Shown: positions 52,590 through 63,203, counted from the first letter of the stretch. The stretch: DNA of 64,000 nucleotides from Oscillospiraceae bacterium (GCA_015067175.1 SVMX01000005.1:62001-126000); one strand, 5' to 3'. Notes: generated from the sequence alone by a model not told the origin. Numbers and translations: made by a program.

Positions 52590-53915
52590 ATGAAATGGTA
52601 TGAAAACGCTGTGTTTTATCACATTTATCCTATAGGTTATTTCGGCTGTGACAGAGTAAACGACCAAAGCTCTGAGTCGTCGCACGCTGTGCTGAAGCTT
52701 ATTGATGATATCCCGCATATCAAAGAGCTTGGCTGCAATGCGATCTATTTCGGCCCTGTTTTCGAGTCGGTCGCTCACGGCTATGACACTATCGACTACA
52801 CCAAAATAGACCGCCGCCTCGGCACCAACGAGGATTTCAAAAAGGTATGCGACGCGCTGCACGAAAACGGCATAAAAGTAGTGCTTGACGGCGTGTTTAA
52901 CCATGTCGGCAGAGATTTCGGCGCATTCCGCGATGTGCGCGAGCATAAGCTCGGCAGCGGCAAAAAGGATTGGTTTCATGTGCGCGAGGGTAACTCCCCC
53001 TACAATGACGGCTTTTACTATGAGGGCTGGGAGGGGCACTATGAGCTTGTTAAACTCAACCTTTACAACCCCGATGTTAAGAACTATATCAAGGACTGCA
53101 TAACAGGCTGGAAAAACGAGTTTGGAATTGACGGTCTGCGTCTTGACGTTGCTTATTGCCTTGACCACAACTTCCTTAAAGAGCTGCGCGGTCACTGCAA
53201 GTGGCTGAGCGAGGATTTTTTCCTGCTCGGTGAAACGCTCCACGGCGACTACAACACTTGGGTGAACGACCAGATGCTCGACAGCGTAACAAACTACGAG
53301 TGCTACAAGGGTCTGTTCTCTAGCTTCAATGACATGAATATGTTTGAGATAGCTCATTCCATCAATCGTCAGTTCGGCAGCGAGAATTGGTGCATCTACC
53401 GCGGCAAGCACCTTTACACATTTGTTGACAACCACGATGTAACAAGAATTGCGTCAATGCTCAATGTCAAGGAGCAGCTTCCCGCCATCTATACGCTTAT
53501 GTTCATGATGCCCGGTATTCCGTCTGTGTACTACGGAAGCGAGTTTGGCATTCTCGGCGACAAGCGCGGCAACAGTGACGATATCCTGCGTCCCGAGTTT
53601 GACGCAGACAAGATGAAGAACGAGGGAATGTGCGATCTTACAAAGCATATCGCGGCGCTTGCCGATATCCAGAAAAACAACCCTGCCGCAGCTGACGGAG
53701 ATTATGTTCAGGTACAGCTCACAAACAGGCAGTATGCGTTCTCCAGAAGCTGTAACGGCGAAACCCTTATCATCGTTATAAACGCCGACGGCGCGCCCTT
53801 CACCTATGACCTCAGACGCGGCGGAAAGGCTGTTGACCTGCTTACAGGCGAGGAAAAGGAGCTTTCGGGACTTACTCTGCCGCCCTACGGCAGCATGGTG
53901 CTGAAAGTACAGTAA
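52590..53915 (+). CDS. GH13 alpha-amylase-family enzyme (cytoplasmic)
   Basis: 441 aa from the ATG after AAGGAG; no signal peptide. The barrel motifs are DGVFNHVG, GLRLDVAYCLD (nucleophile aspartate), LLGETLHGDYN (acid/base glutamate) and FVDNHDVTRI (transition-state aspartate). It is compact, with a short C domain, and resembles intracellular amylase or maltodextrin-acting enzymes. It is likely to break down glycogen or imported maltodextrins; the exact product is unknown. Confidence 0.9.
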   Translation: MKWYENAVFYHIYPIGYFGCDRVNDQSSESSHAVLKLIDDIPHIKELGCNAIYFGPVFESVAHGYDTIDYTKIDRRLGTNEDFKKVCDALHENGIKVVLDGVFNHVGRDFGAFRDVREHKLGSGKKDWFHVREGNSPYNDGFYYEGWEGHYELVKLNLYNPDVKNYIKDCITGWKNEFGIDGLRLDVAYCLDHNFLKELRGHCKWLSEDFFLLGETLHGDYNTWVNDQMLDSVTNYECYKGLFSSFNDMNMFEIAHSINRQFGSENWCIYRGKHLYTFVDNHDVTRIASMLNVKEQLPAIYTLMFMMPGIPSVYYGSEFGILGDKRGNSDDILRPEFDADKMKNEGMCDLTKHIAALADIQKNNPAAADGDYVQVQLTNRQYAFSRSCNGETLIIVINADGAPFTYDLRRGGKAVDLLTGEEKELSGLTLPPYGSMVLKVQ

Positions 53916-53925
53916 TAGATTTGTT

Positions 53926-53953
53926 GACCCTTTCGGTGCAGGCTGAAAGGGTC
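53926..53953 (+). terminator. Hairpin between the GH13 gene and dprA
   Basis: GACCCTTTC/GAAAGGGTC perfect stem with 10-nt loop but a poor T run; possibly partial termination. Confidence 0.55.
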
Positions 53954-53974
53954 TGATTATATGAGGAGGTTTCC

Positions 53975-55192
53975 ATGAACAGTAATGTGGAGGTATGGCT
54001 GTGGCTGCTGCTTGTGCTGCTGCCGCATAATTCCCGCACTGCTGAGCTGCTATCCAGATACAGCTCAGCTCTGGAGGCGGCAAAGGCGATGCGTGACGGC
54101 GAATGTCCGTTTCTCACTGAGGCGGAAAAGCAGCGTGTTCAGCGCACGCGCACAAGAGAGGTGCGTTCTCTTATCAACGAGTGCGAAAGGCTCGGCATAC
54201 GTATAATCACATTCGATGACGCGGAATATCCTCCGCTGCTTAAAACCATCGCCGACCCTCCTATAGTGTTGTTTGTCAAGGGAAGCCTTGCGCCGCTTTC
54301 AAAAATGCCATCAGTTGCAGTGGTAGGCCCGCGCCGCCCCTCGGAATACGGCAGAAAGATCTGCGATTCGCTCTGCACTGATATGGCAAAGGACGGCGTT
54401 GCGCTTATAAGCGGTCTTGCTGTAGGGATTGACGCGTGCGTACACCGCTGTGCTGTGAATAACAGCGGCTACACCGTGGGAGTTCTAGGCTGCGGAATAA
54501 TGGTGAACTACCCTGCGGAAAACGAGGAGCTGAAAGAAGAAATAGTAAAGTCGGGCGGCGCAGTAATATCTGAGCTGCTGCCGTATGCTTCGGTATCGGC
54601 ATCGTATTTCAAGCAAAGAAACAGAATAATTTCGGGGCTTGCCATAGGCACGCTTGTACCTGAAGCGTCCTCGCGAAGCGGAAGCCTGTTGACGGCGGCT
54701 CATGCGGCAGTGCAGGGCAGACGGCTGATGTGCATACCTCCGCATGATATAACGTCGGAGCGATTCAGCGGTACAGCGCAGCTTATACGTGACGGTGCGT
54801 GTGCTGTCTTTGGTATAAAGGATATCTATTCTGAGCTTAACAATGGCGTTCAGCAGTGTGAGCAGCTTGATATGCTTAGACAAAAAGCGGCGGAAAAGCT
54901 AACAGCTCCCAAAAAGCAGAAACAAACCAAAAAGACGACCGTGCTGTCAAAAAAGCACGAGGAAAAGAAAACGCAGGAGCACGAAGCTCCTGCAAGGGTA
55001 TTGCCTGACATTGCGCAGTTAGGTCCTCAGGAGTCCGAGGTAGTGCTGCTTCTGAAAGACGGGCCGCTTACCATGGACGAGCTGATAGACAAAACAGGCA
55101 AAAGGTGTGACGAGATATGCTCCGTTCTCCTTGGCTTAGAGCTAATGGACGCTGTTGTGCGTAACCGTGACGGAATGTTCTCGCTGCCTTGA
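53975..55192 (+). CDS. dprA: DNA-processing protein DprA
   Basis: 405 aa. A SAM-like helical N-terminus (about 5-60), the Rossmann DprA core (about 100-290) with VAVVGPRRPSEYG, SGLAVGIDACVHR, GVLGCGIMVNYP and RNRIISGLAIGTLVPEA, a lysine-rich linker (about 300-335) and a C-terminal winged helix (about 345-405). It loads RecA on incoming single-stranded DNA in natural transformation. The topA gene that often follows it is absent; guaB is the next large gene. Confidence 0.92.
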   Translation: MNSNVEVWLWLLLVLLPHNSRTAELLSRYSSALEAAKAMRDGECPFLTEAEKQRVQRTRTREVRSLINECERLGIRIITFDDAEYPPLLKTIADPPIVLFVKGSLAPLSKMPSVAVVGPRRPSEYGRKICDSLCTDMAKDGVALISGLAVGIDACVHRCAVNNSGYTVGVLGCGIMVNYPAENEELKEEIVKSGGAVISELLPYASVSASYFKQRNRIISGLAIGTLVPEASSRSGSLLTAAHAAVQGRRLMCIPPHDITSERFSGTAQLIRDGACAVFGIKDIYSELNNGVQQCEQLDMLRQKAAEKLTAPKKQKQTKKTTVLSKKHEEKKTQEHEAPARVLPDIAQLGPQESEVVLLLKDGPLTMDELIDKTGKRCDEICSVLLGLELMDAVVRNRDGMFSLP

Positions 55193-55198
55193 CCGATG

Positions 55199-55402
55199 TC
55201 ATATCGCGGCGAAATAATCCTCGATGACATCATGAACGTGTACGGGTGATACATCATTCGCGTTAAGGATACCGAGAAAAAGCTCAGCCTCTGCTTGAAG
55301 CGAGGTGAAGTCCTTGACGTGACATTCGCCGCACTGAAATCCGTATGCGGTGTAAACTGCACCGTCCTCGTTGGTCATTTCCTCTGTTGTCAGCTTCCAC
55401 AT
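55199..55402 (-). CDS. Small protein, DUF6514-like
   Basis: 67 aa. A beta-rich start (YTAYGFQCGECHVKDF) and a helix with an end NDVSPVHVHDVIEDY recall small Clostridial proteins placed in a DUF6514-type family of unknown role. An AAAGGTTA ribosome site lies before the start. Its stop is seven bases from the dprA stop (convergent). Confidence 0.6.
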   Translation of the reverse strand: MWKLTTEEMTNEDGAVYTAYGFQCGECHVKDFTSLQAEAELFLGILNANDVSPVHVHDVIEDYFAAI

Positions 55403-56018
55403 ATTATGTAACCTTTCTTTTTGCGGGGCTTCGGCTCCGCTTTTCTTAATTTGTGACAGTGCGTTTTAAATCACCCTGCCGCCGATATTTATTATATCAG
55501 AAGCGGCTGTATTTTTCCGTAAACATTCTGTTAAACTAGTGATATTAGCAGAATTTTAACAATGTCGCAAAATTCACAAATACAAATTGAACAATCTCCA
55601 AAATATATTACGCTGTGTATTAATAGACGGGTTTTGCGTAATTCACCCTTGGCTAATAAGCACCGTTTTTGAGCTTTTTTGAATGTAAACCAAGTGAAAA
55701 CTTTTCCACGGATTTAACATGCTTTTCAACAGGTTTTATTGAAAACAATGTGATAATAATGCCGTTTTAGAGGGTTTTATGTTGAAAACATAGCTTAACT
55801 CGGCGTTTTTTCACATTTTCAACAGCTTTCAACGTTGAAAATGTTGAAAAATTCAGCTTGCAAGAAGTACTAAAAAAACTTGCAAAACGCTGTTGCCGAA
55901 GCTTATTATATCGTTATGAGTATTTGTGAAAATGCAACAAAAAATTTTCGTCTCACACAAAAAACAAGCGCTTTCATAGGTGAAAACGCTCGAATATTGA
56001 TGTTAAAAGCATAAAAAT
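55403..56018. other. Gene-free AT-rich region with TTTTCAAC boxes
   Basis: About 615 bp with no credible gene on either strand. TTTTCAACAG occurs at 55723 and 55816; its reverse complement at 55781 (GTTGAAAAC) and 55843; TTTCAACGTTGAAA is a perfect palindrome at 55827-55840. GGTTTTATTGAAAACA (55732-55747) and GGTTTTATGTTGAAAACA (55773-55790) are near copies. TTTTTCACA at 55807 fits the DnaA box form TTWTNCACA, and TTTTCCACG at 55702 misses it by one base. Confidence 0.6.
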
Positions 56019-56055
56019 ACCGCCTTTGACGATATGGCAAAGGCGGTGTTTTTTA
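56019..56055 (-). terminator. guaB terminator
   Basis: ACCGCCTTTG/CAAAGGCGGT perfect stem with T runs on both sides. Confidence 0.88.
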
Positions 56056-56070
56056 TCTAAATGCAACAAA

Positions 56071-57693
<1,623 letters not shown>

Positions 57694-57702
57694 TTAATAC
57701 TC

Positions 57703-57731
57703 ATTATATCACTTCGGCTCTATTTTTTCAA
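57703..57731 (-). promoter_or_regulatory. guaB promoter
   Basis: On the minus strand TTGAAA, 17 bp, TATAAT. It leaves a leader of about 150 nt before guaB; I do not recognise a purine riboswitch in it. Confidence 0.75.
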
Positions 57732-57846
57732 GCAAATTTTTTACAAACTCACCAATAAAAATAACCAAATATCATTGTTTAAAAAACGATTATTTCGGAA
57801 CTTTTCACGCTTATGTGATTTTTTGCGAAAAAATTCGTTTCAGCTA

Positions 57847-57875
57847 TTGACTTGAAAAGATATTTATTATAGAAT
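57847..57875 (+). promoter_or_regulatory. rpe promoter
   Basis: TTGACT, 17 bp, TAGAAT. Confidence 0.65.
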
Positions 57876-57952
57876 AGTAACATGTGGGCGTTTTACATAT
57901 AAGCTTTTGTAGGCGCTCTGATTTAAATCTTATTGAAAAGGAAATGAAATTT

Positions 57953-58606
57953 ATGATAAAAACATCTGCTTCCCTGCTTGCTTGTAATCTTGCGCAGATC
58001 GCGCTGGAGATAAGCCGTTGCAAAAAGTCGGGCGTTGACTGGATACACGTTGACGTTATGGACGGAGTTTTTGTTGACCAGATCACATACGGCAGCCCTC
58101 TGCTGAAATCCGTGAGAGCTTCTACCGATATGTTCCTCGATGTGCACCTCATGGTAGAAGACCCCACAAAGCAGATAAAGCTTTTCGCTGAGGCGGGTGC
58201 CGATCTTATCACTATCCACGCTGAGAGCTTCTGCAATATCTCCGAGCTGTTAAAGCAGATCAGAAAGCTTGGCAAAAAGGCTGCGCTTGCAGTTAAGCCC
58301 ATGACTCCCATCGAAACAGTTTTCCCATATCTTGAGCTGTGCGATATGGTGCTTGTCATGACAGTAGAGCCCGGTTACGGCGGACAGGCTTTCATTCCCG
58401 AAACAGTGGAAAAGATCGCAAAGCTGCGCAAAACTGCCGATCAGCTCGGTCTTAAAGATCTTGATATCCAGGTAGACGGCGGCATAAACGAAAAGACTGC
58501 TGATTTAGTTAAAAAGGCAGGCGCTAATGTTCTCGTATCCGGAACAACATTGTTCAAGGCGGAGAACATGAAGCAGGTATGTGACGAGCTTAAAAAGCCC
58601 GTTTAA
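57953..58606 (+). CDS. rpe: Ribulose-phosphate 3-epimerase
   Basis: 217 aa. Interconverts ribulose 5-phosphate and xylulose 5-phosphate. Motifs: SASLLACNLAQIA at the N-terminus, WIHVDVMDGVFV with metal-binding His and Asp, VHLMVEDP with the second His, MTVEPGYGGQAFI, and VDGGINEKTA with the catalytic aspartate. I prefer the ATG at 57953 because the AAAAGGA site is ten bases away; the ATG at 57944 would be too close. It overlaps the next gene end by four bases (convergent). Confidence 0.95.
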   Translation: MIKTSASLLACNLAQIALEISRCKKSGVDWIHVDVMDGVFVDQITYGSPLLKSVRASTDMFLDVHLMVEDPTKQIKLFAEAGADLITIHAESFCNISELLKQIRKLGKKAALAVKPMTPIETVFPYLELCDMVLVMTVEPGYGGQAFIPETVEKIAKLRKTADQLGLKDLDIQVDGGINEKTADLVKKAGANVLVSGTTLFKAENMKQVCDELKKPV

Positions 58607-59127
58607 TCGAAAAAATTGCCGAGCGCTTCGCTGCTGTCCGAGATTATCTCGGTTAGGTATTCTCTCGTCTGTGCAGCGAATAGCGGAGATATCTCGCAGT
58701 ACTCTCCAAATTCAGAGCATATCCTTTCGGTGTCCTCTGATGGGTCGGAAAAAATAATTCTGTAAAGACTTGGGTCACTGCCACAGAACAGGCTGTATTT
58801 CTCGTCGTTATCCGACAGGGCTTTTATCAGCGGAAGCAGGTTTTCCGTGCCCTTTAGCTCGCAGGAATAGTATTGCACATGGTGCTGAGGTTTTTCGCTT
58901 TCCAGTGCGGAAACAAAAAACACACAGCTTCCGTCTGATCTTAAAAACGCCTCGACCAGCAGTCTTCCGTCAGGGAGGTTTATACCCTGCTCTTCTGTGA
59001 GCCTGTCAATGACGGAACGGATAAATCTGCGCATCTCGCAGGGCTTTCCGTCAGGCGGCACTGCGGCTGCTTCGATACTGTCGAGGGTTATCTTATATGT
59101 TGTTTCTCCGAGAGGCTCGGCTTTCAT
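58603..59127 (-). CDS. MecA-like adaptor protein
   Basis: 174 aa from the ATG after GGAGGTGCGAT. The first strand-helix unit (KITLDSIEAAAVPPDGKPCEMRRFIRSVIDRLTEEQGINLPDGRLLVEAFLR pattern, read in pieces) and the acidic C-terminal half with FGEYCEISPLFAA resemble MecA/NegR adaptors that bring substrates to the ClpC protease. The C-terminal half, which binds ClpC in MecA, is recognisable but divergent, so the call is moderate. Confidence 0.65.
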   Translation of the reverse strand: MKAEPLGETTYKITLDSIEAAAVPPDGKPCEMRRFIRSVIDRLTEEQGINLPDGRLLVEAFLRSDGSCVFFVSALESEKPQHHVQYYSCELKGTENLLPLIKALSDNDEKYSLFCGSDPSLYRIIFSDPSEDTERICSEFGEYCEISPLFAAQTREYLTEIISDSSEALGNFFD

Positions 59128-59163
59128 ATCGCACCTCCTATACAAAAGAAAGGATCATTACTG

Positions 59164-60273
59164 ATGAGATCTGTTATTGCACGCGATCCGTGCAAGATTT
59201 ATTTTGAAAGATTTATATTTATGGCGGCGCTGCTTATTCCCGCATGGTTTCTTAACGGCGCGCGCGTATTTATGGTCAGCGCTGTCAGCGTTGGCGTGTG
59301 CATTGCCGCGGACTGGGTCTGCTGCAAGGTGCGCAAGATACCGTACGACTTCAAGGATTACAGCGTTATTTTCTGGGGTCTTGCTGTATCGCTCGTGATG
59401 CCGACAAGTATTCCTTATGTTCTGTCGGCTTTTTCTGCGATAATATGCGTTGTTATCGGCAAGCATATCTTCGGCGGCAAGGAGAACGTAGTGTTTTCAC
59501 CTCCCGCTATTGCAGCGGCATTTTTAATTATATGCTATCCCTCTGAAATGTTATACTTCCCTAAGGTAGGCGAAATAATGCCTGTTTTCGGCGAATACGG
59601 CGGCACGCTCGTGCGCGACCTCGACAACACACTGAAGCTCGGCAACGTCCCCTCATATTCCATGCTTGATATCCTCATGGGAAGAGCGCCCGGTGCTATC
59701 GGCGCGGTCAGCATACTTGTTATTGCTGTCTGCGCAATCTGCATGATTATACGCCACAGCACCAGTATATGCGCGATGCTCTCCTGCCTTGGTACAGTAT
59801 CGCTGCTCGCATTTTTGTATCCGAGAATAGACGTTACCCCTGCAGAGTCGGTGTTTTATGAGCTTACCAGCGGATATCTGCTGTTTGGCGTGGTTTTCCT
59901 TGCCGCTGAGCCGTATATACTTCCGAAGCGCCGCGCAGCAAGAATAATCTACGGTATAGTTCTTGGCTACACTACCATGATGTTCAGATATTTCGGTCAG
60001 ACCGAGGGCTGCTTCCTGTTTGCGCTGCTTATCACCAACGCGCTGACCCCCGGCTTTGATACTATCATTGATAATCTGCTGTACTGGAAGCGCTCTTATA
60101 TAAGCTCCTTTGAAAGCAGCAAAAACGACGCAATACGCGGCAATATCAAGCTGACTGACACACAGGAGATACAGCTTCCCGAGAAGTATCGCTACAACAC
60201 CCCGCCTATTGACGGCAAGGTGAAAAAGCACAGAAGAAGCAAAAAGCACAGGGGAGGTGACAGCGATGAGTGA
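59164..60273 (+). CDS. RnfD-like membrane subunit
   Basis: 369 aa, about eight to ten membrane segments. ENVVFSPPAIAAAF, GRAPGAIGAVSIL and YLLFGVVFLAAEP recall RnfD/NqrB subunits of the ferredoxin- or NADH-linked ion pumps. I do not see the (S/T)GAT-type motif that holds the covalent FMN: the stretch where it should be reads LGNVPSYSMLDIL. The usual GE after PGxxG is GA here. The C-terminus carries a basic lysine/arginine/histidine-rich tail. It heads a three-gene run with RnfE- and RnfA-like genes, and overlaps the second. Confidence 0.78.
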   Translation: MRSVIARDPCKIYFERFIFMAALLIPAWFLNGARVFMVSAVSVGVCIAADWVCCKVRKIPYDFKDYSVIFWGLAVSLVMPTSIPYVLSAFSAIICVVIGKHIFGGKENVVFSPPAIAAAFLIICYPSEMLYFPKVGEIMPVFGEYGGTLVRDLDNTLKLGNVPSYSMLDILMGRAPGAIGAVSILVIAVCAICMIIRHSTSICAMLSCLGTVSLLAFLYPRIDVTPAESVFYELTSGYLLFGVVFLAAEPYILPKRRAARIIYGIVLGYTTMMFRYFGQTEGCFLFALLITNALTPGFDTIIDNLLYWKRSYISSFESSKNDAIRGNIKLTDTQEIQLPEKYRYNTPPIDGKVKKHRRSKKHRGGDSDE

Positions 60274-60907
60274 TAAAAAGACCTACCCGATATGCTTTGA
60301 CGGCTTGTTCAGACAAAATATAGTGCTGACAAGCGGTCTTGTCACTGCCCCGATAATCGTTGCAGCGACCACTGCGCAGCGCGCCGCTCTGCTGTCGCTG
60401 ACATTTTTTATGATATCATACTGTACCATTCTTATCGGCAGGATAATCCCCAGAAAGCTGGTATATACAGTTCGCATTATACTATATGCGCTGATAGCTT
60501 CGCTGGTGTTTATCCCGACAGCGGTTCTTGCGCAGACGCTTTTCCCCGATATCATGACATCGGCTATGCTGTATATCGAGATACTGGTGGTAAATTCGCT
60601 GGTGCTTGCAAAGACCGAAAGCCGCTTTTACCTTATCCCTTACTCCTCAATGGCGATAGACTCTCTCGTGTATATCGCAGGCTACGCTCTGGCGGCGTTT
60701 GCTGTGGGTATCGTAAGAGAGCTGCTGGCTTACGGCACTGTTTTTGACCTGCATATATGCCATGCGATCATGCCTGCGGCGAAATCGCCGTTCTTCGGCT
60801 TTATCCTTGTAGGACTGTATGCCGCGATATGCCGCGCTTACTATAACAGAAAGCGCAGCAGAGACGCAGCACTGTCCGAGCTTGTGCGGAAAGGAGCTGA
60901 TGACTGA
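60266..60907 (+). CDS. RnfE-like membrane subunit lacking cluster cysteines
   Basis: 213 aa from the ATG eight bases after GGAGGT; six membrane segments. FRQNIVLTSGLVTAPIIVAAT corresponds to the GLCPLLAVT region of RnfE, and ILVVNSLVLAKTE to the VTNCIVVGRAE region; VGIVRELLAYGTVFD matches the later signature. The two cysteines that bind the shared [2Fe-2S] cluster in RnfE/NqrD are replaced by Val26 and Ser111. It starts eight bases before the end of the RnfD-like gene. Confidence 0.8.
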   Translation: MSDKKTYPICFDGLFRQNIVLTSGLVTAPIIVAATTAQRAALLSLTFFMISYCTILIGRIIPRKLVYTVRIILYALIASLVFIPTAVLAQTLFPDIMTSAMLYIEILVVNSLVLAKTESRFYLIPYSSMAIDSLVYIAGYALAAFAVGIVRELLAYGTVFDLHICHAIMPAAKSPFFGFILVGLYAAICRAYYNRKRSRDAALSELVRKGADD

Positions 60908-61500
60908 TGGCTGTTCTTTCTGCAATAATTTCCGCTGCGATGCTGTCGATATTCGTTCAAAACGCTATTTTTGAGCGCGCATTCGGCTCAAATGTTGCAA
61001 TATACGCATCGCGCAGAGAATCCCATATTATCGGTTTTTCGCTCGGTATCACCGCTATGACTACAGCGGCAAGCGTTGCGACATATTTCCTTGACGGTAT
61101 TATCCTCCCTATGGAGAACGGCTGGCTTTTTATGCCGCTTATCTATGTCGGGGTAATAAGCGTTCTGTATATAATCGCGCTTCTTGTAATGTGGCGGTTC
61201 ATGCCAAAGCTGTTTGTCAAAATAAGAAAGTATGCGCACCTTGCGGTGTTCAACTGCACGGTCATCGGTGCGCTGTTCCTAAATTCGGGCTACGGCGGCG
61301 ACCTTTTATCGTATATAGGCTACGGAATCGGCACGGGTATTGGATTTTTCCTTGCGAGCCTTATGCTCAGCATCGCCCGTGAAAAGCTCGATTCCGACAA
61401 AATTCCCAAGGCTTTCCGCGGATATCCCATAATGCTTATTTATATCGGTGTGGTTTCTCTTGCTTTCTATGCACTGGTGGGATATACGGTTGATTTCTGA
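60907..61500 (+). CDS. RnfA-like membrane subunit with one cluster cysteine
   Basis: 197 aa, six membrane segments. FVQNAIFERAFGSNVAIYASR corresponds to the VNNFVLxxFLGxCPF region of RnfA, but Asn29 stands where the first cluster cysteine should be. The second is kept (Cys117 in AVFNCTVIGALFLN). The late FRGYPIMLIYIGVVSLAFYAL segment matches RnfA well. Its ATG overlaps the previous stop by one base (TGATG). No rnfB, rnfC or rnfG gene is adjacent. Confidence 0.8.
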   Translation: MAVLSAIISAAMLSIFVQNAIFERAFGSNVAIYASRRESHIIGFSLGITAMTTAASVATYFLDGIILPMENGWLFMPLIYVGVISVLYIIALLVMWRFMPKLFVKIRKYAHLAVFNCTVIGALFLNSGYGGDLLSYIGYGIGTGIGFFLASLMLSIAREKLDSDKIPKAFRGYPIMLIYIGVVSLAFYALVGYTVDF

Positions 61501-61540
61501 TTATAATATTTTGTAACTGTTTCTGCCGAAAGGGGAAAAA

Positions 61541-62704
61541 ATGAAAAGTAAGAAAATTAAGATAAAGCACCGAAAATATAACTTATATAATCGTAAGAAA
61601 AGCAAGGGCAAACAGGCGCTGGCGATAATACTTACGATAGTTATTGCGGCGGCGCTGTGCGTGCTGGGCTTCGGACTTGGCAGACCGCTTATGGAATATT
61701 TCAACGGAAATAAGCAGCAGACCACCTCGCAAACGTCCGAGTCCACTTCGGGAAGCACATCGGATACATCTTCACAATCTACCGCTGAATCAACAGACGA
61801 AACTTCTGAGCCTGCTCCCGATGTTGTAGAAAATACAAAGGTGCACTATATCAACAGCGCTGCATTAAAGAGCGCAGCTACGCTTGACAGAGCGCTTGCG
61901 GCGGCAAAGAGCAAGGGCTGCACTACTGTTGTGGTAACGCTGAGAGAAAGCGGCGGCACATTCCTTTACAAGACCGCGATAGAGGGCGTAAAGGATAATG
62001 AGGAGCTGACAAATGCGCTTACTGCCAAGGAGATATTCGACGCTGTAGACGGCGCAGGAATGAATGCTTATGCGCGTATCTGCACGCTGAGAGATCATGT
62101 TTCGGGCGGCTACATCGCGGGCATAAAATATATTACCGCCGATGGATACGGCTGGCTTGACGCGGCACCTAATAACGGCGGCAAGCCATGGCTTTCGCCG
62201 TTTGAGAGCAAAACGTTGAAATATCTCGGCGAGATAACAGCGGAGCTTTCATCGGCAGGCTTTGAAAAGATAATTCTGACAGATACTATGTATCCTGCAT
62301 TCCACCCAGCCGATTACGACAAGTATCTCAGTCATATTTCTAAGCTGAACGACAGCAATCACAGGGCGGCTGTGCTGTGGCGCGTCGTATCATCTTGTCA
62401 GTCTGCGGCTAAGTCTAACGGCGCTGATGTTATGGTCGAGATGAATATGGAAGATATCACTTCTGCCGAAAAGCTTGGCACAAGCGCTGAAATGGCAAAT
62501 GACCACACAAAGCTCAGCACAGCGGAGCTTCTGATAGTATTTTCGTCACAGGGTAAAGATCCGTATACTGCCGCAAAGAGCTTTATCGGTCAGATAAAAG
62601 CTACTTACGGCAATATGAAGTATAGCGTTGTTTTGTCGAAAGGTGAAACAGAGCGCGCTGAAAAGGCGTTCCTCGAGGAAAATATAACAGTGTTTTATGA
62701 ATAA
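61541..62704 (+). CDS. Membrane-anchored DUF4015-like putative glycoside hydrolase
   Basis: 387 aa. A lysine/arginine-rich cytoplasmic head (about 1-25), one membrane helix (about 26-48), a Ser/Thr-rich linker (about 58-92), then a TIM-barrel-like domain (about 95-387): TVVVTLRESGGTFLYKT, GMNAYARICTLRDHV, GYGWLDAAPNNGGKPWLSPF and GFEKIILTDTMYP follow the order of DUF4015 proteins, distant kin of GH13-like barrels. No confirmed activity is known for the family. It lies 41 bp after the RnfA-like gene, in the same direction. Confidence 0.75.
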   Translation: MKSKKIKIKHRKYNLYNRKKSKGKQALAIILTIVIAAALCVLGFGLGRPLMEYFNGNKQQTTSQTSESTSGSTSDTSSQSTAESTDETSEPAPDVVENTKVHYINSAALKSAATLDRALAAAKSKGCTTVVVTLRESGGTFLYKTAIEGVKDNEELTNALTAKEIFDAVDGAGMNAYARICTLRDHVSGGYIAGIKYITADGYGWLDAAPNNGGKPWLSPFESKTLKYLGEITAELSSAGFEKIILTDTMYPAFHPADYDKYLSHISKLNDSNHRAAVLWRVVSSCQSAAKSNGADVMVEMNMEDITSAEKLGTSAEMANDHTKLSTAELLIVFSSQGKDPYTAAKSFIGQIKATYGNMKYSVVLSKGETERAEKAFLEENITVFYE

Positions 62705-62728
62705 TTTCTAAAACCTTGCGGTTTTGGC

Positions 62729-62757
62729 TTGATTTATTCAACAAAAAAAGGTATAAT
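62729..62757 (+). promoter_or_regulatory. yajC promoter
   Basis: TTGATT, 17 bp, TATAAT. Confidence 0.75.
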
Positions 62758-62799
62758 AATCTTACAGAGATCAATACAACAATTTTTTGGAGGACAACT

Positions 62800-63201
62800 A
62801 TGAATATTTCTGAACTTATGACTTTCGCGGTAGGCGGCAATCCGAACATGGATCCCGCCGGCAGCCTGATCACACTGGTCATTCCGATCGTTCTGTTGGT
62901 GGTATTTTTCTATTTTATGTTTATCCGCCCCGAAAAGAAGCGCAATAAGGAAATGCAGGATATGCTCAACAACATTCAGGTTGCTGATGAGATCATCACA
63001 AACGGCGGCATCATCGGCAGAGTTGTTTCCGTTAAAGAGGACACTATCCTTCTCGAAACAGGCAGCGACAGAACAAAGATCCGTATTCTGAAGACCTGCG
63101 TTGCAAAGAACAACACCGTGCATGAAACCCCTGCGGAGGTTGCTCCCGAGCCTAAGCGCAAGAAGAAAAAGGACGGCGACAAGCCCACTGAGATCAAGTA
63201 A
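62800..63201 (+). CDS. yajC: Preprotein translocase subunit YajC
   Basis: 133 aa from the ATG after TTGGAGGA. One membrane helix (about 20-44) ending in FMFIRPEKKRNKEMQDML, then the soluble YajC domain with VADEIITNGGIIGRVVSVKEDTILLE (split here by a few residues) and a lysine-rich tail. YajC joins SecDF and YidC at the Sec channel. An earlier in-frame start would lie in the promoter. Confidence 0.94.
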   Translation: MNISELMTFAVGGNPNMDPAGSLITLVIPIVLLVVFFYFMFIRPEKKRNKEMQDMLNNIQVADEIITNGGIIGRVVSVKEDTILLETGSDRTKIRILKTCVAKNNTVHETPAEVAPEPKRKKKKDGDKPTEIK

Positions 63202-63203
63202 AT

